DNA from: Halostagnicola sp. A56
Lineage (GTDB): Archaea; Halobacteriota; Halobacteria; Halobacteriales; Natrialbaceae
Direction of reading: 5' to 3'
Assembly (NCBI RefSeq): GCF_000691505.1
Contig: NZ_JMIP02000013.1
Span: forward strand, 62,001-126,000
Length of the DNA: 64,000 bases
A program made the position numbers and the translations under genes. The notes beneath the pieces were generated by a model that was not told the origin of the DNA, ran no database searches, and worked only from the letters and a program-made list of their open reading frames with translations. This document shows, piece after piece, positions 1 to 8,735 of this stretch (positions are counted from its first letter, which is position 1; each line of letters starts with the position of its first letter).

Positions 1-1627
1 TCCGTGCGACCGCGTGGCGGAACTCCTGATCCGAACACGGGAGGACGTTGTCGTTGAATCCGATGTGGTAGAACGACCACGATCGATGGTCGGAGAGGAC
101 GTCGTCGTCGCCGCCCGCCGTGATGTCCTCGATGACGTGTGGCTCGATCCGTGAGGTCGTCACGTCCACGACGCCGCCTTCGACCTGCTGGACCGCCGAC
201 GCACTGCTCGTGTCGTTTAAGAACTCGAGCGTTTCGGGGGCCACCTGCGGGTAATCGATCCCGTCGTTGTTGGACGTGAAGTGGTTCTCGAACCGCTCGA
301 GGGAGAACTGATCGCGTTGAACGCGATTGGCGAACTCGTAAGGCCCGCTACCGACGATGAGGTCGGTCTCGTCCGACCCGAGCAGACTCCAGCGTCGCTG
401 TCGGGACGGTATCTGATTTTGCTCGAACTCTCCGAGGGCACCCGGCTGGTCCGTCTCCGAACCGTCGCCGAGTCCCCACACGTGTTTGGGAAGGATCGGA
501 ACGAGGAGGGCACGCTCGGCGACCGTCTGGTTCGTCTCGAACGCGATCGTGACCTCGTAATCGCCAGTCGTCGACACCTCCTCGACCGTCGCGGCGTGTC
601 GTCGATAGTTCGTCGCCGGAAGGTCGATGGGTTCCCCGCCCGAGACGGCCGTCCCCATCGAGGTATCCGCGATGAACTCGTAGGTGAACTCGACGTCCGC
701 TGCGGTGAGTTCCTCACCGTCGTGAAACTGCACGTCCTCTCGGAGCGACAGCGTCAGTTCGGAGTCGCCCACGTCGATCGACTCCGCGAGCCAGGGGCGG
801 ATGGCGGTCTCGAGGTCGCTGTCGAACTCCGCGAGGCCCTCACCGTCGGCGATCAGCGCGCCGTCGACCGCCAGCGAATCGTAGATGAGATCGATGTACG
901 TCCCGTGGCTTCGGTACGCCGTCGCAAACGGGTTGAGATTCTGCGTCGGCTGTGAACTCATGATGATCGACGTGAGCGTCTCGGGCGTCTGGTCGTCGCC
1001 GAAGTAGGCCAGACGCGAATGCGGGTGGTACCGTTCCCACGGCGAGGCCATCGCGTCTCCGACCGCTCGGTCGCCACTGGGCAGACAGATCGGGATAAAC
1101 GGTTTTTTCTTCGCGACCTCGAAGAGAAGTCGTTTGATCTGGGTTTGGCGTTCCGTCCCGCTTTCCTGGCGCTGACCCGTGAGCAGCGAATCGATGTCGA
1201 AGTCGATGAACCCGAACGGGTTTTGCCACCCTTCCTCGGTCGCAAACGACGAGTGTAACAGCTCGTAGAGGAAATCCGGGTCCGGCCCGATCGGATACGT
1301 ACCGACGTACATATCGAAGTCCTGGTCGAGGAAGACGGTTTCCTGAAACTCGGTCGTCGATCGCATATCGAGCGAAACGTCGAACCCGAGCGTCTCGAGG
1401 TTTGCCTCGAGTTCACGGACGATCTGGATCGCCTGCCGATCGTCGTCGGAGGGGACGGTGGTGATCTGGAGGGCGGACTCGTCCGCGTTGATGTTAGTGG
1501 TACTGTTGACGAGACTCTGTACTCGATTCATACAGCCGGCCGTCGTCGCAGTGAGGCCTGCCGCGCCGGCGGCCAGGAGCGACCGGCGGCTGATCCGTTC
1601 GGGGGGACCGTCCGAACTACCTATCAT
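1..1627 (-). CDS. ABC transporter substrate-binding lipoprotein, family 5 (partial at left edge)
   Basis: The gene is read leftwards and leaves the window, so about 542 N-terminal residues are visible and the C-terminus is missing. It starts with a Tat signal (twin arginine in SRRSLLAAG near residue 14) followed by a lipobox TTAGC with Cys 32, so the protein should be exported folded and anchored by lipid outside the membrane. The body has the look of the peptide/nickel family SBP_bac_5, for example the stretch LREDVQFHDGEELTAADV, which is the family's conserved segment. It should bind a peptide-like ligand and pass it to a membrane permease. The permease genes are not in view and would lie to the left. 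The ligand cannot be told from sequence. Confidence 0.85.
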   Translation of the reverse strand, partial: MIGSSDGPPERISRRSLLAAGAAGLTATTAGCMNRVQSLVNSTTNINADESALQITTVPSDDDRQAIQIVRELEANLETLGFDVSLDMRSTTEFQETVFLDQDFDMYVGTYPIGPDPDFLYELLHSSFATEEGWQNPFGFIDFDIDSLLTGQRQESGTERQTQIKRLLFEVAKKKPFIPICLPSGDRAVGDAMASPWERYHPHSRLAYFGDDQTPETLTSIIMSSQPTQNLNPFATAYRSHGTYIDLIYDSLAVDGALIADGEGLAEFDSDLETAIRPWLAESIDVGDSELTLSLREDVQFHDGEELTAADVEFTYEFIADTSMGTAVSGGEPIDLPATNYRRHAATVEEVSTTGDYEVTIAFETNQTVAERALLVPILPKHVWGLGDGSETDQPGALGEFEQNQIPSRQRRWSLLGSDETDLIVGSGPYEFANRVQRDQFSLERFENHFTSNNDGIDYPQVAPETLEFLNDTSSASAVQQVEGGVVDVTTSRIEPHVIEDITAGGDDDVLSDHRSWSFYHIGFNDNVLPCSDQEFRHAVAR

Positions 1628-1654
1628 TGGGTTCTATCACTCCGATACGCGTCC

Positions 1655-1672
1655 GATATATAACAATATTGT
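1655..1672 (-). promoter_or_regulatory. Candidate promoter and operator of the substrate-binding gene
   Basis: In the 315-base gap before rnp4, an AT-rich run reads GATATATAAC on the plus strand. It lies about 30 bases upstream of the lipoprotein start and is a plausible TATA box. It runs directly into the perfect 10-base palindrome ACAATATTGT (1663-1672). A repressor bound there would cover the promoter. The rest of the gap shows no convincing gene. Confidence 0.4.
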
Positions 1673-1942
1673 GTACTATGTTCGGGCATATGTGTCTCTG
1701 GTCTCGCGGGATACCACGCCGTGATACAAGTAGACATGGTAGCAGCCGGTAGAAGGGGGGTGGAGGGTATCGTCATCGGTACATCTCTCCGTGACTACCG
1801 GGTAGGTCTAAAACTCGTCGGAATTCACGAGAGAGTGATAAATAGGAACGTGGGCGTAGCTCACACGGGACGCATTCACTCCGATTCCGTCCGGAACACG
1901 AGAGCGCAACTGCCATAGGGGCCGCGACGAAACGATAACGCG

Positions 1943-2275
1943 ATGACTATCGCCGCCGAGCGCATCGACCGACTGCACGAACTCGCTCGAGCGGCGGCCT
2001 CGAGATCCGACGACGAGCGCGCTCGCGAGTACGTCAGACTCGCGCGCAGAGTCGCAGAGCGCAACCGACTGCAACTGCCGCGGACGTTTCGTCGGTTCAC
2101 CTGCGACCGGTGTGACCGATACGTCCGCCCGGGGACGAACGCTCGGGTTCGGTTGCGAGACGGTCACGTCGTAATTACGTGTACGTGCGGTTCGCACGCT
2201 CGATATCCGTACGGCGATGCCGGCGGAGACGAGGGGGGAGAAAACGCCGACGGAGCCGAGTCCAAATGCGAGTAG
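1943..2275 (+). CDS. rnp4: Ribonuclease P protein component 4 (Rpp21/Rpr2 family)
   Basis: This 110-residue protein matches archaeal Rnp4, a protein subunit of RNase P that helps the catalytic RNA remove 5' leaders from pre-tRNA. The N-terminal half is helical and Arg/Glu-rich, with an RLARRVAERNR segment. A zinc ribbon follows, with CDRC at about residues 53-56 and CTC at about 80-82; the family uses these cysteines to bind one zinc. Length is normal for the family. The ATG at 1943 gives the expected N-terminus. A YhbY-type RNA-binding gene follows after 78 bases, which fits an RNA-processing operon. Confidence 0.9.
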   Translation: MTIAAERIDRLHELARAAASRSDDERAREYVRLARRVAERNRLQLPRTFRRFTCDRCDRYVRPGTNARVRLRDGHVVITCTCGSHARYPYGDAGGDEGGENADGAESKCE

Positions 2276-2353
2276 TGACCACGCGCCGTGGCTCGAGTTG
2301 ACCGGCTGACCCAGTTCACGAAGATTGAAACCAATCGACCCGCTAACGGGGCT

Positions 2354-2602
2354 ATGGATCGACAGGAGCGAAAACGGAAGGCCCACGACCTCGACGTTAC
2401 CGTCTGGGTCGGGAAAAGCGGAATCGACGCGGTCGTCGACGAGCTCAACGACCAGCTCGCAGACCGCGAACTCGTCAAAGTCAAGTTCCTCCGTGCCGCT
2501 CGGGCGGGCAGTTCGACCGAAGAACAGGCGGCTGATCTCGCCGACCGCGTGAACGCGACCGTGTTCGATACGCGAGGTCACACCGCGGTGATGTACCGAT
2601 GA
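2354..2602 (+). CDS. YhbY family RNA-binding protein (CRM domain)
   Basis: This small 82-residue protein has the CRM/YhbY fold pattern: a basic N-terminus (MDRQERKRKAHDL), a VWVGKSGID loop matching the conserved GxxG-like RNA-binding segment, and the family's C-terminal ending around TVFDTRGHTAVMYR. CRM-domain proteins bind structured RNA, and in bacteria associate with pre-ribosomes. The reading frame is open further upstream to 2288, but the ATG at 2354 gives the family length. The stop overlaps the start of the next gene (ATGA at 2599), so the two are probably translationally coupled. Placement after rnp4 suggests a role in RNA or ribosome maturation. Confidence 0.85.
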   Translation: MDRQERKRKAHDLDVTVWVGKSGIDAVVDELNDQLADRELVKVKFLRAARAGSSTEEQAADLADRVNATVFDTRGHTAVMYR

Positions 2603-3504
2603 CAGGGACCGCACAAGCGGTGCTGGCGACCGGCCCGATCGGTGCACGATTGCAAGACGCTGGTATCTCCTCGGAGATTGCAACGAGCGCTGCTGGCGTG
2701 ATCCGGTTTATCGTCGCGTTTCTAGCCATCTATTTCATCGGCCGAGCCGTCGTCGTGCCGCTGGTCAACCGGGCGATGACGCGACGGAATCTCGACGCAC
2801 ACGCACAGAAACCGCTCACGCTGATTACGCAGTTCGGTATTATCTTCGTCGCGATTGCGGTCGCGTTCGGCTTTGGCGGGTACGGAAACTTCCTCGTCTC
2901 GATGGCTGGTATCGCTGCCGCGGGGGCACTTGCGATCGGACTGGCGGCCCAGAACGTGATCGCGAACTTCGTTGCCGGCGTCTTCATCTACACGGACAAG
3001 CCATTCAAGATCGGTGACTGGATCGAGTGGGACGGATACGCCGGAACCGTCGAGGACATCAGCCTGCGGGTGACTCGAGTTCGAACCTTCGACAACGAGT
3101 TGCTGACGGTGCCGAACTCGGAACTCACGAACGGCGTTCTCAAGAACCCGGTCGAGAGCGATAAACTCCGCCTGAAGTTCGTCTTCGGCATCGGCTACGA
3201 CGACGACATCGAACAGGCGTCCGACATCATCGTCGAGGAGGCGATGGACCACCCAGACATCCTCGAGGACCCGGCCCCGTCGGTCCGACTCACCGAACTC
3301 GGCAGTTCGGATGTCGGCCTCCAGTCGCGGTTCTGGATCGCCGATCCCGGCCGCGCCGATTTCGTCCGCATTCGCGGCGAGTACGTGACCAGCGTCAAAC
3401 AGCGCTTCGACGAGGAGGGAATCGACATTCCGTACCCGGTCCGGACGCTTGCGGGCGGCCTCGAACTCGGAAGCGGCAAACAGATCGTCGAGCCGGCGGA
3501 GTAA
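2599..3504 (+). CDS. Small-conductance mechanosensitive channel (MscS family)
   Basis: This 301-residue protein has three or so transmembrane helices in residues 30-130. A Gly/Ala-rich pore helix follows (AGIAAAGALAIGLAAQNVIAN, about residues 106-126), then the MscS beta domain with KIGDWIEWDGYAGTVEDI and the VPNSEL signature. MscS channels open when membrane tension rises and let solutes out after osmotic downshock, a real hazard for halophiles. The gene overlaps the yhbY stop by four bases. The C-terminal alpha/beta domain is present, so the gene looks complete. Confidence 0.93.
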   Translation: MTGTAQAVLATGPIGARLQDAGISSEIATSAAGVIRFIVAFLAIYFIGRAVVVPLVNRAMTRRNLDAHAQKPLTLITQFGIIFVAIAVAFGFGGYGNFLVSMAGIAAAGALAIGLAAQNVIANFVAGVFIYTDKPFKIGDWIEWDGYAGTVEDISLRVTRVRTFDNELLTVPNSELTNGVLKNPVESDKLRLKFVFGIGYDDDIEQASDIIVEEAMDHPDILEDPAPSVRLTELGSSDVGLQSRFWIADPGRADFVRIRGEYVTSVKQRFDEEGIDIPYPVRTLAGGLELGSGKQIVEPAE

Positions 3505-3576
3505 TCGAGCGAGTATTTGGCGGAGAAAACGGTACGAGAAACGTTTTTCGCGGGAATTAAAGCAGTAGTACTCGGG

Positions 3577-4728
3577 TTAGAAGCCTTTTCCGAGCAGTTC
3601 GCGGGCGATGACGTTCTTCTGAATTTCGGAGGTTCCCTCGTAGATCTGCGTGATCTTCGCGTCCCGGTAGAACCGCTCGACCGGGAAGTCGTTGACGTAG
3701 CCGGCACCGCCGTGGATCTGGACGGCTTCGTCTGCAACCTCCACGGCGACGCGGGAGGCGTACTCCTTCGCCATCGAGGCGAGTTTGGTGACGTCCCCGC
3801 CCTGGTCGACGTTCCAGGCGGACTTGTAGGTCAGGTTGCGTGCGGCCTCGGTGTTCGTCGCCATTTCGGCCAGTTTGTGCTGGATCGCCTGGAACTCCGA
3901 GATCGATTTGCCGAACTGTTCGCGGTCCTGAGCGTACTCGAGGGCCGCTCGCGTCGCGCCTTTCGCGATTCCGACGCCCTGTGCGGCGACGGCGGTTCGG
4001 GTTTCGTCGAAGAACTGCATCTGCTGCATGAACGCGGCGTCTTTCGTGCCGACGAGGTTCTCCTCGGGGACGCGAACGTCGTCGAAGACGAGTTCGGCGG
4101 TATCCGACGCGCGAATACCGAGTTTCCCAGTGATCTTGTCGGCCTGGAAGCCGTCGCGGTCGGATTCGACGATTATCTGACTGAAGCCGTTGTACCGGCC
4201 TTCGGCGTCAGGGTTCGTCTTACAGAGCACGACGAAGAAATCGCCGACAGTCCCGTTGGTGATCCACATCTTGTTGCCGTTTATCACCCACTCGTCGCCG
4301 TCCTTTTCGGCGCGAGTCGAGACCGAAGAGACGTCGGAGCCGGTGTCGGGTTCGGAGATCGCAGCGCCCGAAATCTTCTCGCCCAGCGCGACGGGCTCGA
4401 GGAAGCGCTCTTTCTGATCTTCGGTCCCGAAGTTCATGATCGCCTCACAACCGAACGACGTCGAGACGATCGAGAGGGCGATGCCCGGATCGTAGGAGAA
4501 CAGTTCCTCGGTGATGATCGCGGTGTCGAGAATCGAGTAGCCCGCGCCGCCGTACTCCATCGGGATGTACGATCCTGTCAATCCCATTTTCGCCGCCTCG
4601 TCGACGACGTCGTGGGGGTATTTCTCCTCAACATCGTATTCCTCGGCGACCGGCACTATCTCGTTCTCTGCGAACCGGGTTACCTCTTCGCGGATTTGCT
4701 GTTGTTCGTCGGATAGCCCAAACTCCAT
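3577..4728 (-). CDS. Acyl-CoA dehydrogenase
   Basis: This FAD enzyme introduces a trans-2 double bond into acyl-CoA, the first step of beta-oxidation. The protein (383 residues from the ATG at 4728) has the usual N-terminal helical, middle beta and C-terminal helical domains. Recognisable segments are [10 protein letters not shown] and [10 protein letters not shown] around the FAD/substrate pocket and YEGTSEIQ near the C-terminus, where the catalytic Glu of this family lies. The frame extends 9 bases to a GTG at 4737, but the ATG starting [10 protein letters not shown] matches the family. It is divergent from the hydroxyacyl-CoA dehydrogenase/hydratase gene, which would do the next two beta-oxidation steps. 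The acyl chain length used is not evident. Confidence 0.93.
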   Translation of the reverse strand: MEFGLSDEQQQIREEVTRFAENEIVPVAEEYDVEEKYPHDVVDEAAKMGLTGSYIPMEYGGAGYSILDTAIITEELFSYDPGIALSIVSTSFGCEAIMNFGTEDQKERFLEPVALGEKISGAAISEPDTGSDVSSVSTRAEKDGDEWVINGNKMWITNGTVGDFFVVLCKTNPDAEGRYNGFSQIIVESDRDGFQADKITGKLGIRASDTAELVFDDVRVPEENLVGTKDAAFMQQMQFFDETRTAVAAQGVGIAKGATRAALEYAQDREQFGKSISEFQAIQHKLAEMATNTEAARNLTYKSAWNVDQGGDVTKLASMAKEYASRVAVEVADEAVQIHGGAGYVNDFPVERFYRDAKITQIYEGTSEIQKNVIARELLGKGF

Positions 4729-4842
4729 GCGAACCACTTCTTTCGTGAACGATAAAGAACTTCGTAACCGGACATAAACTCAAATATAGTTTCTTTCCTT
4801 TTCGAGGGAAACGTTAAAACCGGTACGGATTGACAATCCACC
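4729..4842. promoter_or_regulatory. Shared divergent promoter region of two beta-oxidation genes
   Basis: These 114 bases separate the acyl-CoA dehydrogenase (leftward) from the hydroxyacyl-CoA dehydrogenase/hydratase (rightward). They are clearly AT-richer than the genes, with TATA-like runs such as CATAAACTCAAATATAG near 4774-4790 and GTTAAAACC near 4812. Both genes would have short leaders. A single regulator could control the two together. Confidence 0.45.
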
Positions 4843-6816
4843 ATGGATCTCGAAGATATCAACACCGTCGCAGTTCTTGGCGCTGGTAATATGGGCCACG
4901 GAATCGCGGAAGTCGCCGCGATGGCGGGCTACGACGTGCGAATGCGTGACATCAACGACGAGTTCGTAACGAACGGCTACGAACAGATCGAGTGGTCGCT
5001 GAACAAACTCGCCGAAAACGATCAACTCACTCAAGACGAAGCGGATGCCACCCTCGAGCGAGTGACGCCGCTCGTCGACATGGAAGAAGCCGTCGGCGAC
5101 GCCGACATCGTCATCGAGGCGGTTCCCGAAAAGATGGAGATCAAAACCGAGGTTTACGGCGATCTCGAGGCAGCCGCCCCGGAGGAAGCGATCTTCGCGA
5201 CAAACACCTCGAGCCTCTCGATCACCGACCTCTCGGAGGTCACCGATCGCCCGGAGCGCTTCTGTGGCATGCACTTTTTCAACCCACCGGTCCGGATGCC
5301 GCTAGTCGAGGTCATCACCGGCGAACACACCGACGAATCGGTGCTCGAGGTCACCGAAGCGCTGGCCGAGGACTTCGGAAAGTCACCCGTGCGCGTACAC
5401 AAGGACACTCCAGGATTCATCGTCAACCGGATCCTCGTCCCCCTGATGAACGAGGCGTCGTGGCTCGTCAGTACGGACCAGGCGACCATCGCCGAAGTCG
5501 ACTCGACGACGAAGTTCGACATGGGACTGCCGATGGGGAGTTTCGAACTCGGCGACCAGGTCGGAAACGACGTCAGTTACCACGTTCTCGAGTACATGCA
5601 CGAGGTGCTGGGCGACGCCTACGAGCCGGCACCGCTGCTCGAGGAGAAAGTCGAGAACGAGGAGTTGGGCAAGAAGACCGGCAAGGGATTCTACGACTAC
5701 GAGGACGGTGACGGCGTCGATATTCCGACGGACGAACAGTCGGAAATGGTCAAGCGGCGACTGATCGCGTCGATGGCCAACGAGATCGCGAAGCTGATCG
5801 GCGACGACGTGGCCCCGCCGGAATCGATCGACGAGGCCGTCATGCTCGGAGCCGGCTTCCCAGACGGTCCGGTCACCGTGGTCGACGAGTTCGGACTCGA
5901 GGCGGCTCTCGAGACGCTCGAGTCGGCCCACGAAGAGACGGGTCACGCCCGATACGAGCCTGCGTCGTACCTGCGAGAGCGAGCGGACGTCGGTACGTTC
6001 TACGATTCAGCCGAGGACGACGACGGTGTCGACTTCGAGGCGATTCGGGTTGAGTACCCCGGCGAGATGGTCGGTCACATCGTCTTCGACCGACCGCACC
6101 GGATGAACACCGTCAGCGAGCAACTCATCGACGAGGTCGTCGACGCGGTCGAACTGTTCGAGGACGACGAAGACATCCGTGCGATTCTCGTCACCGGCGA
6201 GGGCGACAAGGCGTTCTCCGCAGGCGCCGACATCCAGAGCATGGCCGCCGGCGGTGCGGATCCGCTTCATGGAACCGAACTCTCGAGGAAGGGCCAATCC
6301 GCGTTCGGAACGCTCGAGTCGAGCGACCTGCCTGTCGTCGCCGGCATCGACGGTTACTGTCTCGGCGGCGGTATGGAACTCGCCGCCTGTGCGGATCTGC
6401 GCGTCGCCAGCGAGCGCTCGGAGTTCGGCCAGCCCGAACTCGACCTCGGGTTGATCCCCGGCTGGGGCGGAACCCAGCGGCTGCCGAAAATCGTCGGCGA
6501 AGGTCGGGCAAAGGAGATCATTCTCACCGCGGATCGATACGACGCCGAGACGATGGAGTCGTACGGCTTCGTCAATGAAGTCTGTGAGAACGCCGACCTC
6601 GAGGACCGTGCGTTCGAGCTCGCCGCGAGCCTCGCCGGCGGACCACCGATCGCGTCAAAGTACACGAAACGCGCGATGCTCGCCGGTCGAAACGACACGA
6701 ACGCCGGCCTCGAGTACGAAGCCGCCGCCTTTGGACAACTGATGGGAACGGACGATCTGATGGAAGGCATCACGGCGTTCATGGGCGACGGCGACGCCGA
6801 GTTCGAAGGCAACTAG
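4843..6816 (+). CDS. Fused 3-hydroxyacyl-CoA dehydrogenase / enoyl-CoA hydratase
   Basis: This is a 657-residue two-domain beta-oxidation enzyme. The N-terminal half (about 1-380) is an NAD-dependent 3-hydroxyacyl-CoA dehydrogenase: Rossmann motif GAGNMGHGIAEVAA near residue 12, TNTSSLSI, and GMHFFNPPVRMPLVE with the catalytic His. The C-terminal part (about 400-657) is a crotonase-fold hydratase, with the oxyanion-hole segment KAFSAGADIQSM and the GYCLGGGMELAACADLR region. Hydratase and dehydrogenase carry out consecutive steps, so fusion channels the intermediate. The order is the reverse of bacterial FadB, where the hydratase comes first. It is divergent from acyl-CoA dehydrogenase. Thiolase is not in view. 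Confidence 0.92.
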   Translation: MDLEDINTVAVLGAGNMGHGIAEVAAMAGYDVRMRDINDEFVTNGYEQIEWSLNKLAENDQLTQDEADATLERVTPLVDMEEAVGDADIVIEAVPEKMEIKTEVYGDLEAAAPEEAIFATNTSSLSITDLSEVTDRPERFCGMHFFNPPVRMPLVEVITGEHTDESVLEVTEALAEDFGKSPVRVHKDTPGFIVNRILVPLMNEASWLVSTDQATIAEVDSTTKFDMGLPMGSFELGDQVGNDVSYHVLEYMHEVLGDAYEPAPLLEEKVENEELGKKTGKGFYDYEDGDGVDIPTDEQSEMVKRRLIASMANEIAKLIGDDVAPPESIDEAVMLGAGFPDGPVTVVDEFGLEAALETLESAHEETGHARYEPASYLRERADVGTFYDSAEDDDGVDFEAIRVEYPGEMVGHIVFDRPHRMNTVSEQLIDEVVDAVELFEDDEDIRAILVTGEGDKAFSAGADIQSMAAGGADPLHGTELSRKGQSAFGTLESSDLPVVAGIDGYCLGGGMELAACADLRVASERSEFGQPELDLGLIPGWGGTQRLPKIVGEGRAKEIILTADRYDAETMESYGFVNEVCENADLEDRAFELAASLAGGPPIASKYTKRAMLAGRNDTNAGLEYEAAAFGQLMGTDDLMEGITAFMGDGDAEFEGN

Positions 6817-6964
6817 AAAGCGGTGGACGCGATGCAGTGACCCGTTTTCGCGGCGAACGGTCTCTCGGCGACATAATAATAGATTATTTGTCATGTGGTC
6901 ACGAGCTTTATGACAGGGAAGAACCATGGGTGATTCGTGGGTGACTGAGACGATGGGACAGGGG

Positions 6965-7378
6965 ATGGCGGACAATTCGAACGTGGACGTGCTCGTCGTA
7001 GACGACGATCCTCGACTCGCGGATCTATTTGCCGCATGGCTCGAGCCGAACTGGACCGTTCGGACCGCCTACGATGGCGAACAGGCCCTCGAGGCAGTGG
7101 ACAACTCGATCGACGTCGTCGTGCTCGACCGTCGAATGACGGGACTATCCGGTGACGAAGTACTCTCCTTGCTCAGAGCAAGCGGCTACGACTGTTCCGT
7201 GATCATCGTCTCCGCGATCGACCCTTCGATCGACCGTCTCGAGGCCGACTGGGACGACTATCTCGTCAAACCGATTTCGAAAGCGACCCTCCTCGAGAAG
7301 ATCGAACGCGTCACGTCCCGACGGCCCCGCCGGACGATCGACCGGGAGGACGACCCGGTCGATTCACCGGTCAATTAG
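6965..7378 (+). CDS. Receiver-domain (CheY-like) response regulator
   Basis: This is a short receiver protein with the acidic pocket in VLVVDDDP, the phospho-acceptor Asp in VVLDRRMTGLSGDE and the conserved Lys in YLVKPISKATL. It is followed by only about 25 Arg/Asp-rich residues, so no DNA-binding output domain is present. The family receives a phosphoryl group from a histidine kinase, and signal output must then go through a partner. No kinase gene is adjacent. The start could be the ATG at 6926, 6953 or 6965; the last places the beta-1 strand at the usual distance. An AT-rich stretch near 6875-6895 may be the promoter. Confidence 0.82.
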   Translation: MADNSNVDVLVVDDDPRLADLFAAWLEPNWTVRTAYDGEQALEAVDNSIDVVVLDRRMTGLSGDEVLSLLRASGYDCSVIIVSAIDPSIDRLEADWDDYLVKPISKATLLEKIERVTSRRPRRTIDREDDPVDSPVN

Positions 7379-7496
7379 TTCGTTCGCCCTCGAGTGTCGC
7401 GCCGGGATCGACTACCGAGTGAAACCGGCGACCGATATCGATTCCACTCGGCAGTCCGGATTGAAACGACACGCAGTTTTCGTACTTTTTGTCGCT

Positions 7497-7934
7497 TCAC
7501 AACGACGGGTCGTTCTCGGCGCTGATCCACTCGAGTGCCTCCCGGCCGCTTTCGGTGACGCGATAGCCCCGCTCGTCGGCGACCGTCGTCTCTTCGAGGA
7601 GATCCGACGCGGTGAGAACGGTGAGCGTGCCGTGCAGATCGCTCTCGCAGAAGTCGGTTGCGTCGAGGAGCGTTCGGACGCCGGTCGGGCCGCGTTCGGC
7701 CAGTTCGAAGAGGAGACCGAGGGCCTTCTCGTCGTGGACGTTCGTCACGAGCCGTCGAACTGATTCAGGCACGGCGCTCGCAGCCGTCTCGAGCGGCGAT
7801 CGGTCGACGATTTCGAGTCGGTCGTTTCGGACGTAACACTCGTTACCGGTCGCTGGATCGCGGACGAGACTCGCGTCGTCGGATCGTTTGAGCAGAACGT
7901 AGTCCGTTCCGTCGTCGGCGCGTACGGTTTTCAT
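7497..7934 (-). CDS. Haloarchaeal winged-helix protein of unknown function
   Basis: This is a 145-residue soluble protein. Residues 1-45 form a small beta-rich unit (YVLLKRSDDASLVRDPATG). Residues 70-140 look like a winged helix: ALGLLFELAERGPTGVRTLL, then SDLHGTLTVLTASDLLEE and a wing in ERGYRVTESGREALEWI. The wing and ending resemble archaeal MarR/ArsR-like or PadR-like regulators. No ligand-binding part is seen. It is followed on the same strand by a membrane protein gene and lies leftward of a small conserved gene and polB. This appears to be a lineage-specific family; the function is not known to me. Confidence 0.7.
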   Translation of the reverse strand: MKTVRADDGTDYVLLKRSDDASLVRDPATGNECYVRNDRLEIVDRSPLETAASAVPESVRRLVTNVHDEKALGLLFELAERGPTGVRTLLDATDFCESDLHGTLTVLTASDLLEETTVADERGYRVTESGREALEWISAENDPSL

Positions 7935-7943
7935 AGTAGTGAG

Positions 7944-8339
7944 TTATGGGTCTGCAGTCGGCGTCGGATCGGATCCCTCGAGCGACTGGAGCGTCCTGTA
8001 TCGACGGAGCGCAAGCCCGAGGAGCACGAACCCACCGACGGCCAGCGTCCCGCCCGTCGAGAGCATCCCCTCGAAGAGTACCAACATCGATCCGAGCGAT
8101 ACCGCGAGCAACGCAGCGTTGAGAACGAGTACGAGGATCCAGAAGTGCTGGAGAATCGGCTCCGGGACATCCGTTTCTGCGACCGTCACTTCCGGAATCG
8201 AAATCTTCGGTGGCGTAACCGTTTTTTCCTCCGACTCCTCCGGTTTCACGTCGGGGATCGTGATCGTGTCGCTCTCGGGGTCCGCGAACTCCGCCTCCGG
8301 ATCGTACTCCTCCGGTTCGAGGTCGGATCGATCGGCCAC
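7944..8339 (-). CDS. Small membrane protein with acidic N-terminal arm
   Basis: This predicted 131-residue protein (from a GTG start at 8339) has about 70 residues of acidic, Pro-rich sequence (EPEEYDPEAEFADPES, ITIPDVKPEESEEK) followed by two transmembrane helices near residues 72-94 and 98-117. The reading frame is open upstream to 8447, but that extension is Arg-rich and looks non-coding, so the GTG is preferred. It sits 9 bases upstream of the winged-helix gene on the same strand, so the two may form an operon. The function is unknown; the acidic arm is probably cytoplasmic. Confidence 0.6.
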   Translation of the reverse strand: MADRSDLEPEEYDPEAEFADPESDTITIPDVKPEESEEKTVTPPKISIPEVTVAETDVPEPILQHFWILVLVLNAALLAVSLGSMLVLFEGMLSTGGTLAVGGFVLLGLALRRYRTLQSLEGSDPTPTADP

Positions 8340-8401
8340 ATCAGTTGGGACGGATAGGAAGGTCAAAAGGATTCGCGTTCGTCGGTCACAGCGTCGTTCT
8401 C

Positions 8402-8551
8402 TCAGACGAACTCTTTGAGCGGGAGCGTCCGGGACGTTTCGACCCATGCGAGGGGGTTCTCGGCGTCATAGAAGACGACGCCGTCGTCGATTTCGTACGA
8501 TTCGATCGTTTCGGTGCCCGTCAGTTCGCTACGCGGTGCGTCGGCCGTCAT
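8402..8551 (-). CDS. Short conserved haloarchaeal protein next to polB
   Basis: This 49-residue acidic protein starts at the ATG at 8551 and contains the compact segment YEIDDGVVFYDAENPLAWVE, which reads like a real folded peptide rather than a shadow frame. A TATA-like run (ATATAAC on the minus strand, near 8605-8615) lies upstream. It is divergent from polB. No cysteine motif or membrane segment is seen. I recall similar small proteins beside polB in other haloarchaea, but the function is unknown. Confidence 0.6.
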   Translation of the reverse strand: MTADAPRSELTGTETIESYEIDDGVVFYDAENPLAWVETSRTLPLKEFV

Positions 8552-8699
8552 ATCGTCAGTACCTCGAGTGGACACTTCGATCACCGTGGACTGTGCTATG
8601 TGTTACCAAGTTATATGTCTTATTGCCCCGGCACTATCACGTCCGGACCGAAAGGCGGGGCCAGCGTTCCGTTTCCAGTCGGTGGAACGGTCGGTATGC

Positions 8700-8735
8700 G
8701 GGGGTTTTTATCCAGCCCCTTCAAACTCACCAGCA
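8700..8735 (+). promoter_or_regulatory. polB promoter, probably leaderless
   Basis: A GGGGGTTTTTATCC run at about 8700-8713 is a TATA-like element placed about 25 bases before the polB ATG at 8736. Transcription would then begin at or very near the start codon. No Shine-Dalgarno sequence is seen, which agrees with a leaderless mRNA as is common in haloarchaea. Confidence 0.4.

Noticed and set aside
3517-4716. Long plus-strand frame opposite the acyl-CoA dehydrogenase gene
   Set aside because: It is antisense to a gene with clear family motifs; no motif of its own.
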